Shown: piece by piece, positions 34,300 through 43,915 of the stretch
Position numbering within the stretch: position 1 is the stretch's first letter
How the letters are laid out: every line of letters starts with the position of its first letter
Source of the DNA: Physella acuta
Lineage: Eukaryota; Mollusca; Gastropoda; Physidae
Length of the DNA: 64,000 nucleotides
Direction: 5' to 3'
NCBI RefSeq assembly: GCF_028476545.1
Contig: NW_026731616.1
Coordinates: 525,001 to 589,000 of the forward strand
Program-made: the position numbers and the translations under genes
The notes under the pieces: generated by a model
Databases searched by the model: none
What the model saw: the letters and a program-made list of their open reading frames with translations, nothing else
What the model was told of the DNA's origin: nothing

Positions 34300-35190
34300 T
34301 TTATTGGGGATAACTGACGTCATCATACTTTAAAGGTTTAAATTCGTAAATTTTACATTTTGATAAATAGAAAAACATTTTTTTTCGATTAACTTATTCA
34401 GTGATAGTTTCTCTCTACTATCGCAACGTCAATACTTGGTGAGGTTTGACATTAATTGCACTGACATACCGCTTAATTATGTCCTATTAATTTTTCATTT
34501 ATTTTGTGTCCCTTAATTACAAGGGATCCAGAAATACTGCTAATAATGAATTGGTGAGGAACAAACAAATAAAAGTTAACTAATTTGTATAACAGTATAT
34601 TCTTATAAAACTAATGTGTTTACAATTACAAACAACATTATCTGTTGAGTATGCAAATTGTAACATTTATTATTTTTACAAGAATTTAAAAAAAACATAT
34701 AATAGCTAGTTTCTATTATCATGTAATAACATCTACAGATTATTGTTTGTCTTTCAATCCATGTCTTAGTTATGTTTGATAAATTACGCTATTCATGCAA
34801 AAGTTATTTCCCTTAAGCTATTTTTTTTTACGTTTTACTATTTTTTAACTAGGACATAATTCATTGGTTATCCAATGTTCATAACAAACTCAAGTTCCTT
34901 CAGTTAAAGATTGTCCGCTTACTAATTAAGCTAAATGTATATTTAAATAGGTCTACGTTGACTAATTGCCATGCTTTAAAAAATGGAGAAGATTTTATTA
35001 TCAATGTCAAGACAAAATAAATTAGTATCCGTTGTGGTTTTATTTTTTTGTATGCAAATTGTAACATTTATTATTTTGACAAGAATTTAAAAAAACTTAT
35101 AATAGTTAGTTTCTATTATAATGTAATAACATCTACAGAGTATTGTTTTTGTTTTAATCCATGTCTTAGTTGTGTTTGATAAATTGTGTT
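34300..35190 (-). repeat. Reversed copy of the 5.3-6.0 kb repeat, with an internal direct repeat
   Basis: It includes ACAAGGGATCCAGAAATACT (about 34,528) and CCATGTCTTAGTTATGTTTG. A segment of about 137 bp starting GTATGCAAATTGTAACATTT occurs at 34,653 and again at 35,050, about 397 bp apart. Confidence 0.75.
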
Positions 35191-35514
35191 GTTGTCATGC
35201 AGTTGTAGGTGTCGTGAAATTTGATAGGTAGTAGAAAAACGAGAAGGTAGGTGATGAAATATTGTAGTTTTGGAGTTCGTGTGTATCGAGAAGTGTGGTA
35301 TTAATGTAGGTACCGAGTTTTGTGGATGTAGTAGAGTTTATAATCATTTCAGTTAACTCGAGTTGAGTATTAATACTTACAATACTAGCTGTTATTACAC
35401 TGATTTTTTTACTACAGTAAACATCTGAGTTAGATGTCAAATCTTTGAGTTTACTTTGCAAGTTAGCGGTCAGTCGAAGTTAAAAGAATTTAATATCATC
35501 GTTTAATAATAAAT
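35191..35514. other. No recognised gene
   Basis: A minus-strand frame of 88 codons rich in Ser/Thr/Leu (35,195-35,461) has no recognisable motif. The right part (TTGCAAGTTAGCGGTCAGTC) matches a W segment at about 56,935. Confidence 0.4.
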
Positions 35515-36110
35515 TAAAGACTCGCTGGATCAGAACTCGAGAGTTTCGGTCTAAAACCAACAAATCGGTCTCTATCTTAAATTATGTCCCTCAAAATAGG
35601 GGAGCCAAAAATATTGAAAAATCTTCTATCGTACCGGTGCAAAATTAATGTGAATGATTTTAACTTGTTTTAATAGGACTAACAATAATGCTATAGTTTT
35701 TAATACTTTTTTTTCAGTAATGATCAATGTAGTAATAATATTTTAATACATTTTGATCATTTACATAAATGGTAAATTTAATATTTTGTATAACTATTTA
35801 CGCGGTTTAATATATAATATTGCGCCTCTGTGCTATTTTTTAATTGTTATTTTAGCGATTCGATTCTAAGTTACATCCCTTGATTAGTTAACAAATGGGA
35901 GATAATCAATATGAGATTCATCCTCCACAAACTAACCTCGTTTTTTATTGTAAAATCTACGTTTGATGATCCTTTTAAAATATATTTAGGGTCATGTTAT
36001 AAAAGAAGTACAATTTTAAATTCAAATTTTACACGTGTGCAAGAAGGTCGATCTTTTTTTTTTTGTTGTTTAATAATTAAATGCTGTTTATAACATGCTA
36101 TTTATAGGCA
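35515..36110 (-). repeat. Composite repeat family X, reversed
   Basis: It starts with the reversed SINE-like head (GGATCAGAACTCGAGAG), then CAAAATAGGGGAGCCAAAAA, TTACATCCCTTGATTAGTTA, AAATGGGAGATAATC, TAGGGTCATGTTATAAA and AATTCAAATTTTACACGTGT. It is collinear with the reversed copies at 40.4 and 48.1 kb. Confidence 0.85.
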
Positions 36111-36479
36111 GTTGAATTCATACATTTTATATGTACTTTTATAATGTATTGTTTAATTTTTTAAGTGAAAGCATTTTGATGTTTAATTCAATAAGTGGGC
36201 GTTCACATAGACCAGAACCCCACACCCCCACCCCCCAGTCGACGCGCGTCCTCAAATGTCGATTTTTCTCTGACGGTACCCCCCCCCCCCCCCCCCCCTC
36301 CCCCCATCTTCCACTCGTGTGGATGTCATAGGTACTTCTTAAAACTTTTATCACGGTATATTACACATTTAAGTTCTGCTTGATTAATCAATATATTTCA
36401 GACTTTCAGCGATGTCTTCAGTGCCTCGGCTTTATTCCATTAAAGTAAATAACAAGATGTACGCACATCTGATTGGTAT
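36111..36479. other. C-run rich segment, no gene
   Basis: It holds poly-C tracts at 36,222-36,236 and 36,279-36,306. The section is the counterpart (reversed) of 52,500-52,760, sharing GAAGACATCACTGA/TCAGCGATGTCTTC and GGACGTTCACAT/GGGCGTTCACAT motifs. Confidence 0.55.
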
Positions 36480-36772
36480 GGTAATACATAATTTACAGTT
36501 TTACTTAAAAAGTAAAGTACGCTTAATTATTCACAATGTATATATTGTTTAATTAATTAAACTTTTTCTTAACAAAAAAAAACAGCTTATATTATAGACC
36601 GCAGCCTATTCGTTTTAATACATTGTGAGACGTTAAAACATATCTTAAATTAACCAGATGTTTTGTCAATTAATCTAATTATTTTACGCCAAAGGTGACT
36701 TTAGACCCGTATGTTACAGGCACTATATGATGCTGTATGTCAACACATCATGTATTTGATTTGTATCTAGAT

Positions 36773-37286
36773 CAGTGGCGTAGCGAGGAGAGGGGGTGCG
36801 GACCGCACCGGGTAACCCAATTAGGGGGGTGACACCAAGGCAAAAAACAGCAAAATATATAGAGAAAAATGATAATTCCACTTAATTAAGTGATTAACTC
36901 GAGTATTAAAAAGTCTTTTAAGAGCAAATTTGACAAATCCCGACAATTGTGATTGGGGGGGGGGTGCAAATCAAAAGTTTGAGGGGACGGGGAGGGGAAG
37001 TGTAAATCGAAAATTGAAAGTTTGTCCCCGAGCGCCGGGAAGGGTCGCTACGCTTCTGGAGGGGTGACACCATTAAGTGCCGCACAGGGTGACATCCAAC
37101 GTCGCTACGCTTCTGGAGGGGTGACACCATTAAGTGCCGCACAGGGTGACATCCAACGTCGCTACGCTTCTGGAGGGGTGACACCATTAAGTGCCGCACA
37201 GGGTGACATCCAACGTCGCTACGCTTCTGGAGGGGTGACACCATTAAGTGCCGCACAGGGTGACATCCAACGTCGCTACGTTACTG
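36773..37286. mobile_element. hAT MITE, GTGGCGTAGC family, with iterated right end
   Basis: The left end is CAGTGGCGTAGCGAGG and the right end is GTCGCTACGTTACTG. The 8-bp duplication ATCTAGAT lies at 36,765-36,772 and 37,287-37,294. A 57-bp array occupies its right portion. A frame of 19-residue repeats through the array is not a gene. Confidence 0.92.
37044..37271. repeat. 57-bp tandem array of transposon ends, four units
   Basis: Units start at 37,044, 37,101, 37,158 and 37,215. Each begins with GTCGCTACGCTTCTG, which is the MITE's own terminal repeat, and continues with GAGGGGTGACACCATTAAGT and GTGACATCCAAC. The true right end at 37,272-37,286 is the fifth iteration. Confidence 0.95.
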
Positions 37287-37294
37287 ATCTAGAT

Positions 37295-37511
37295 CAGGGG
37301 TCTCCAAACTACGGCCCGCGGGCCGTATGCGGCCCGCGATGTCCTCTCATCCGGCCCGCGGAGATCTTTTTGTCCATCGAAAAATCGTTTGTTGGTGATG
37401 GCTGAGCAATTTTGCCCAGAAAAATCAAAGACATGTCTGGAAGAAACTGGCCCCCGTATTGAAATTTGATAGTTAATGCGGCCCTCGGACTGAAAAGATT
37501 GGAGACCCCTG
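37295..37511 (+). mobile_element. hAT MITE, CAGGGGTCTCCAAAC family, 217 bp
   Basis: The ends are CAGGGGTCTCCAAACTACGG and GATTGGAGACCCCTG. It is flanked by ATCTAGAT on both sides (37,287-37,294 and 37,512-37,519), the same octamer used by the neighbouring MITE. Confidence 0.96.
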
Positions 37512-38180
37512 ATCTAGATAATGACGATACAACTATATAAAACTAAACTTTAGCATTATGTTTAAAGGTGAACGATGATGAGTTGATGGTGTCCAAACCA
37601 TTGCCCATGCATCCCTTAATGATTTGCTCAGCCATGTACATCAATCACGATAGATCCTTACATAAAAGACTTTTAATCAGAACTGTGATGCTACTGCTCT
37701 CCTTTTACTGTAGTAAAAATACTGTGTAGGCCTATCTCACATTTTTTAGTTTAATATGTAAGTAAGCGATTCATTTAATAATCTAAGATGAAATAATTTG
37801 ATAAGAACGTGGAATTCGGCAATTATCACCAATTTGTTAATCTATTAAAGAAAAAAAAATGTATTTTACGGGAGATAACTGTTAAACAAAATAAAAAAAA
37901 AATCTTTTGTCAAACTAAGAAACGATAAACAACATATAACGGTAAACAATGTAATAAATAATAAATTACATTAAATGTAAAACATAAGTATGTAATATTT
38001 TTAAAAAATATAAACTTAACTTATTGACTACTTAAGAATGTATGTTAATTAAAATTATAAACACTGTAAACTTATTTATGATTGATTTATTAAATTAAGA
38101 AATATTTCATTTTACTTCACTTTCACAGAAATGGAGTACACAGTTTAATTTTGGCTCCATATAATTATGGGACATAATTT

Positions 38181-38957
38181 TTACTTTCTCGTATATACGA
38201 AGTATAGAGAAAGTATTGTAATCGTGCACAAAAATCACTTGAAATTTTAACAATTTTCACCGTATTACACCTCAGTCCTTCTTCACACCCGAAGTATAGA
38301 GGACTTATTTTAATCGGGCAAAAATTATCAATCCAGATTTATCAAAATTAAAAGGTTTTATGCGTAATCCAGTCTGAAAAACTGGGCTTTGCAATTCTGT
38401 CCGTATGTCTGTGTGTCTGTGTGTGTGTCTGTGTGTAAACACGATTACTTGAGTACCGTTACAGCTAGGTTGATGAAATTTCATATATAAGTATTTTATC
38501 AAAATCGTAGATCCGTATCAACTTTTGAGCTAATTCCGATAACCGGAAGTGGTACTTTTTCTACTTTGAATTTTTCAAAAGCCTATAACTTGAGTACTAT
38601 TTCAGATAGATAAATGAAGTTTCACATGTGAGTAAAAGATCTAATTCTCTACCTTCTGTTAAATTTTGAGTAATTTCCGTTGACCGGAAGTAGTAATTTA
38701 CGCTACTTCCGATTTCTCAAAAAACTAATGTAAATTTTTAAAGTACTAATAATTTTATTAATATTGCGCACTATTATGCACTTTTTTATTTGGCGTTCAC
38801 TTAGTGTGCAATTAATTTGTCTACGAGATTTTATTCTATTTTTAAAACTTTAAGTATTTAAAATGGATTAAATCATGTCTATAGCCCGAGTTCCCATCCC
38901 CTGTTGTTTTATATAAGATTATTCGAGAAAGTTTAGGGGAGATCACTCCCGGTTTAT
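38181..38957 (+). mobile_element. Non-coding element, TACTTTCTCGTATATACGAA family
   Basis: It is inserted in a W repeat between GGGACATAATTT and TAAGACAATGTGACGG, which are contiguous in other W copies, so both ends are fixed to within a few bases. The head palindrome and the right end GGGAGATCACTCCCGGTTTA equal those at 5997-6766. There is no coding region. The target duplication is too short to be certain. Confidence 0.85.
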
Positions 38958-38991
38958 TAAGACAATGTGACGGCTTTAACCGGAGTCTCAT
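38958..38991 (+). repeat. tRNA-like head of W, cut off
   Basis: TAAGACAATGTGACGGCTTT then AACCGGAGTCTCATCTT resumes W after the insertion and stops where the next foldback element begins. Confidence 0.7.
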
Positions 38992-39492
38992 CTTTGACAT
39001 ATCTCAGACAAAATATCTCACATCAAAATGTTAAAAGTATGTACGATTATAGTTGCTTTGAAATTTTTTTATTGACTGTCAATATGGTTTTGTTTACTTT
39101 TCTACGCATAATAATTGTGAATAAAATGAATTTGTTAAACTTAATAAAGTATCAAAAGATTTATTAAACTTAATCTTTGTAATAGCATTTGATTTGAAAA
39201 AGTAAAAATAAAAAACAATCTTACTCATTTAGCCTGAAACGTTTTTACCACTAATGTTGTATAAATAACTTTATCTTTTTTGTTTTATAAATTAACATTT
39301 ATCAAACCTTTCAGGCTAAAGGATATCATTTGTCCTGATATATTTTGTCCTGGTATATTTTGTCCGTGAGATCATTTGTCCTTGAGATAATTTGTCCTGA
39401 GATCATTAGTCCTGAGATCATTTGTCCGTGAGATATTTTGTCTGAGATATTTTGTCTGAGGTCATTTGTCCTGAGATCATTTGTCCTGTCAC
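38992..39492. mobile_element. Foldback-type element with ATCATTTGTCCTGAG phrase arm
   Basis: The left end has only ATATCTCAGACAAAATATC, two phrases. The right arm (39,308-39,492) has about eleven phrases of TGAGATCATTTGTCC and ends TTTGTCCTGTCAC. The interior of about 300 bp is AT-rich and holds CAGGCTAAAGG/TTAGCCTGAAA as a small inner inverted pair (about 39,228 and 39,310). It is non-coding. The right arm is the reverse complement of 28,218-28,400. Confidence 0.7.
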
Positions 39493-40341
39493 CGAATGAT
39501 TATATTACTTCATTTTCAAAAAGTAAAAAAAAAAATATTATGCTGCGAAAATTCAACACAATTTTAACTTAAACAGGATAAAAACCCTCATGAGAGAACA
39601 GAGGGATTAGGTGAGTTAGAAAGTACACGGACAGCTGACAGCCGCTTGGACACCAAGCCCACAGTCGTGCTTTAGCCAGCCCCGTGCGACTATTCCATGC
39701 TTGTCACTGCCCAAGTGCCGACTTTTTCGAATATCGTTAAATGGGGAATGTTTTTTTTTTATTAAATTCAGAATGCATTATTCTACCTGTCCGTATGCAT
39801 TAATTTGACCTGAGTGACGTAGTATTTTAGTTATTAGTTTCCTTCCTGTGAGCCAGGTACTGGACGGTGGGGGTGTGAGTAGGGTGGAAGATAAGCCTGG
39901 TGTGAACCGAAGGACAGAAGTGACCGATACAGTAATCAAACCGATATCCAAGCCAGTTAGTTGGAGTTTGTTGTGCTTAGGGCTGCTTGGCTATGAGAGA
40001 CATCTCCTGGGCCAGTGGTTTTCGTAAAGGAAGAATAAAAGTTATAGGCTTGTAAAGTGGATTGGGATAGTCATATAGTTATATTATTACTAATTTTTTC
40101 ATAGCAGAGCTAGCTAAAACAATTTTTTGGGGAACATTTATGTTTTTATATGAATTAATATTAGTTCATATTTAAAGCTATTTATTTCAATAAAAAATTT
40201 AATCTATTTACCTAATACTTAACAATTATTATAATATTGAAATGAAACTGTTAGTGGCTCTTTAAAAACTGGGATATTTTGTAAATTGTAACTTTTAGCT
40301 CTTCCGTAACAAAGGGTTGCCGACCCCAGGCCTAGATCTAA
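39493..40341 (+). mobile_element. Non-autonomous hAT, long CAGGGGTCGGCAACC variety, left end missing
   Basis: It aligns with 28,700-29,405 and reversed 47,096-47,700, and ends in GTTAGTGGCTCTTTAAAAAC, GTAAATTGTAACTTTTAGCT and the terminal repeat GGGTTGCCGACCCCAG (to 40,341). The left terminal repeat is absent; the foldback element lies in its place. Confidence 0.85.
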
Positions 40342-41055
40342 TACCTACTAATCTTTCTTAAGTGATGTCCCTGTGTTAGGGGAGCCAAAAATTTTATTAA
40401 AAAACTAATAACATACAATAGTCCAAATGGAAAGATTTTTAGTTGTACTAATAAATCTTAAACTATTTATATTGCTTTTTGTTTTTTTAATATTGTAAAT
40501 ATTTTTAAAGTTGTCAATGATTTTTTTATAATCTTGTGATATGTTTGGATATCGCTATTTAAATTTTAATTATTTAATTTGTATAACTGCATTTACGCCG
40601 TTGTATTTTATTTTTATGCCCATATTGTTTATTTTTGTTAAATTTAAGAAATATTTTTAAAGTTGCATCCCTTAGCTAGTTTTGAAATGGGAGATAACCT
40701 GTTTGTCTTATTCCTGCATAAACTATCCCCTTTCTTTTGGTAATACATCGTCCATTGCATTAAAAAAAAAATAAATAAATAAAAAAAAAAATATATGTAT
40801 CTTTAGGGTCATGTTTTTAAAAAAAAGTAAATTTTAAATTTTAATGTGAGCACGAATGTTGACACTTTTATTTTTTAATAACTATTTATTTTTTTGTAAT
40901 AACATATTTAAACGCCATACACATAATTGTATATAGTGTCCGTATGTTAGTCTCTCATGCTTATCCTGTACATATTTTATGTAAGCTTCTGTACAATATT
41001 GGCCCTCATCTTAATGCTCTTCTGTTACGCTCAAAACTGTTGTCATTGTTTCAGC

Positions 41056-41672
41056 GTCTTTGGTCTGTTCTTCCTTTACTATAGTTTATAACTGATGTAG
41101 GCTTGTATCCAATCTTTGGTCTGTTCTTCCTTTTTCTATAGTTTATAACTGATGTAGGCTTGTATCCAATCTTTGGTCTGTTCTTCCTTTACTATAGTTT
41201 ATAACTGATGTAGGCTTGTATCCAATCTTTGGTCTGTTTTTCCTTTACTATAGTTTATAACTGATGTAGGCTTGTATCCAATCTTTGGTCTGTTCTTCCT
41301 TTTTCTATAGTTTATAACTGATGTAGGCTTGTATCCAATCTTTGGTCTGTTCTTCCTTTACTATAGTTTATAACTGATGTAGGCTTGTATACCAGGGGTC
41401 GGCAACCTTTTGAAGCTGAAGAGCCAAAAGTTACAATTTTCAAAATTTCCCTGGGTTTAAAGAGCCACTAACATTTTTTTTTATTTCAAATATTTTATTT
41501 TTTGATTAAGATTATTAGTATTTGTGCAAGGAGCTGGAGAGCCGCATCTTGATATCAAAAGAGCCGCATGCGGCTCGCGAGCCGCAGGTTGCCGACCCCT
41601 GTTGTATACAATATTTGGTCTGTTCTTCCTTTACTATAGTTTATAACTGGTGTAGGCTTATATCCAATCTTT
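41056..41672. repeat. 56-bp tandem array (reversed), about seven units, split by a MITE
   Basis: Six units fill 41,056-41,392. A MITE follows at 41,393-41,601, then about one further unit to 41,672. Each unit has TCTTTGGTCTGTTCTTCC and TAACTGATGTAGGCTTGTAT. Two units carry TTTTTCTATAG in place of TTTACTATAG, three units apart, suggesting a 168-bp higher-order copy. Confidence 0.93.
41393..41601. mobile_element. hAT MITE, CAGGGGTCGGCAACC family, 209 bp
   Basis: The ends are CAGGGGTCGGCAACCTTTT and AGGTTGCCGACCCCTG, with the exact duplication TTGTATAC (41,385-41,392 and 41,602-41,609) made from the tandem unit. The interior holds AAGAGCCAAAAGTTACAATT and GAGAGCCGCATCTTGATATC. It is non-coding. 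Confidence 0.96.
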
Positions 41673-42576
41673 GAGTTTACTTAACCAGGTCACTCTAATA
41701 TGTAGGAAGGAGGTTTTGTTGAGAATTGCAATAACTGATATCTTAATCAACTTCTGGCGTGGGGGGGGGGGGGGGAGGGAGTGACACCAAATGTAATAAT
41801 TTATTTTAGCACCAATGATTTTTCCACTTGAATGAATAACTATTAGAATTAGGGCCCTAAATGCTTATCTAGATAGATTAGTATTTATTGACGCCATAAT
41901 AATTTGACAAAAAGTTAGCGGGGGGGGGGGGGGGGTGGGAGGGGGTGGTTAGACCAAATACACCGCCCACCGAACTGTATTGGAAAGAACCATCATAGCT
42001 GAAAAATCGGAAATACGTTTTAGCCGCCCGTACTATTTAGGAATCTATAGGTTCTAATCATGAATTAAATCGTCTGTTCTTTTGTCTACAAGCACTATTC
42101 AGGTTTAAGTTGTCATGAAAGAAAAGTTATTTTTTTTTTACTCAATGCATAACATATGTACAGAGTTTATTATTTTACATACATAATTAAAAAAAAAATG
42201 TGTATTTTTTATATCAAGCATGTCTTATCTTTACTATCTTATTTTATCGATGGCTATTGATTGTACAGTCACTGAGGAAATCATGCGCATTGTTTACATT
42301 GAGTGAATGCGACCTCTACCTCCCTCCTCTTTATTACAGTAATTCGTTTATCACTCATCATAATGGCAGCAATATTAATTTCATACAAAGCAGTTATTTG
42401 TCTTTATTTTTGCACACAATAGAACGGATGTCTCATACGCTAACTAAGGGGGTGGGGGGGGGGGTGGGGTGGGGAATTGAGATCGTTCTATGAATTCTAT
42501 ATAGAGGCCCTGGTTTGCTAATTGGCAGGCTTTGGTGGTTTCCTACGTACCAGAATTTGAACATGCGACTACTTAG

Positions 42577-43252
42577 TCAAAGCCGTTCCCACGATATCAT
42601 TGAAGGCCTAGTGTTGAGGCCCATAGCTATCAAACCAGCAAAACATTTTAACAACTCTGGTCTCGTTACTGGTTGAAATGTATAGTAGACTGAATGCCTG
42701 AGCTGAGGAAATACTAATTCCCTCCTAGCATACTCATTGATATTAGCTAATAATAGCTCAATGATCTGGTCTTCAATAAAATGAGCAGGCAATCTAGCTC
42801 AGTAGAATCGGATGTTATTGTATCTGTGTTAACGCCATGGGATTCGTGGCGAACAAAACGAAAGTTGATTTGTGTTGTATCCTCATGTACTTCTGCACAT
42901 ACAAAATTAGTAGTACTAGTGGCAGTGGCAGGACAACAGACAGTTACAGGCTCATCCTGTCCTGTTACATTAGTATTAGTACTAGCAGTGTTAGTACCAG
43001 CTTTCCTTGCTTTAGGCATGGGTCCCTTACCCTTCCCTGCATACGGTGTGCCACACCCACCTGTGTTGTTATCACAATCACTATCAGTATCACCACTACA
43101 TCTATGTATATCACTCTCAAATCTACAACAGATGATAAAACCGATGTTTCTTCATCTGAATCTAAATTAGTTATCAACTTATCTAGCATAACGTGTGCTA
43201 TTTCAGCATAAAATCGCTTGAGTGAGTTTTGGCCTGATGGACTAGAGTCCAT
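42577..43252 (-). pseudogene. piggyBac-like transposase, N-terminal part
   Basis: piggyBac transposases excise and insert at TTAA and give rise to PGBD host genes. Reading the minus strand: an acidic, low-complexity N-terminus (FYAEIAHVMLDKLITNLDSD), then TTNFVCAEVHEDTTQINFRF, then DQIIELLLANINEYARRELV and RPELLKCFAGLIAMGL, which resembles the helical segment before the DDD core. At least two frame changes occur (about 43,000-43,090 and 42,780). The catalytic core is absent because sequence left of 42,577 is a W repeat. Stretches of Thr/Asn codons may reflect internal repetition. Confidence 0.65.
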
Positions 43253-43500
43253 AATGAATTTTTAAAATGTAAACACGAAATCAAATGTTAAGATTGACAT
43301 GAGGTTGTCGTTAACTAATCTCTTACTCGAATTTTGAGGTTAGCTAACAGCATGCTATTTCACAAATTGTACTAGAAAATCGTGATTTAGTGTTTATTAA
43401 CTTCCTGACTAATTTCAACTTTTTAATTCTACAGGGTCGCGGGTCACTAACTTTTTTTTATAGAAGGAGGTCGACACTAGAAAAAGTTTGGGAACCTATG
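43253..43500. other. Flank of the piggyBac-like piece; possible DNA-transposon end
   Basis: The right edge reads GTTTGGGAACCTATG near 43,488. Reversed, this is CATAGGTTCCCAAACTTTTT, the style of a hAT/mariner-type terminus, but no partner end was found. Confidence 0.35.
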
Positions 43501-43906
43501 CCTTAGAGCCTGATCAGTCATAGATATCAGTCGGTTTTGATCCTTATATTAAAGACTTTTAATCAAAGCTTTTAAGCTACTGCTACTCTTTTACAATAGC
43601 AAAAAGCTGAAGTAGGACTATCTCCAGATTTAGAGTTTAATATGTATGTAAGCGATTCATCTAATATTCTAAGATGAAGGAATTTTATAAGAACGTTATA
43701 GAATGTAATGAATCATCACCCGTTTGTAATTATATTAAACGAGAAATTAATTCAAGGGAAATAATTATTAAGAAAAAGGCTAAATTAATCTAGCATAGCT
43801 AATACTGGCAAATTAACAAAATACACGATTTTCAATCAATTTACAGTATAGCAATAATTAACTGCTACTATTAGCTATGTAACTGTTAAAACATAACTTG
43901 TGATAT
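43501..43906 (+). repeat. Composite repeat family W, before the foldback element
   Basis: TTGATCCTTATATTAAAGAC, TGAAGTAGGACTATCTCCAG, AATATTCTAAGATGAAGGAA and TTCAAGGGAAATAATTATTA. It resumes at 44,912. Confidence 0.78.
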
Positions 43907-43915
43907 ACTAAAAAC

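Larger units (their letters stand above)
36480..38180 (+). repeat. Composite repeat family W with two adjacent hAT MITEs
   Basis: AAAGTAAAGTACGCTTAATT, TTAGACCCGTATGTTACAGG, [two MITEs at 36,773-37,511], AAAGGTGAACGATGATGAGT, CGATAGATCCTTACATAAAA, GGGAGATAACTGTTAAACAA and TTTTGGCTCCATATAATTAT, ending in GGGACATAATTT. It is collinear with 7500-8540 and with reversed 51,600-52,460. Confidence 0.88.
40350..42570 (-). repeat. Composite repeats X and W, reversed
   Basis: TGTTAGGGGAGCCAAAAATT (about 40,373), TTGCATCCCTTAGCTAGTTT, GAAATGGGAGATAACCTG, the 56-bp array, GTTGAGAATTGCAATAACTG, AGAATTAGGGCCCTAAATGC, CAGTCACTGAGGAAATCATG (about 42,266) and a W tRNA-like head (to about 42,590). It is the inverse of 22.0-24.5 and 32.1-32.8 kb, with a deletion joining X to W near 42,200. 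Confidence 0.82.

Noticed and set aside
37022-37405. Protein with 19-residue repeats on either strand
   Set aside because: 57 is a multiple of 3, so the tandem array of MITE ends stays open. It lies wholly inside non-coding MITEs.
28218-39492. An 11.3-kb giant transposon bounded by inverted arms
   Set aside because: It is not called as a feature because no target duplication is visible and a third partial arm at 38,992 lets the right arm belong to a 500-bp element. It is kept only as a finding.
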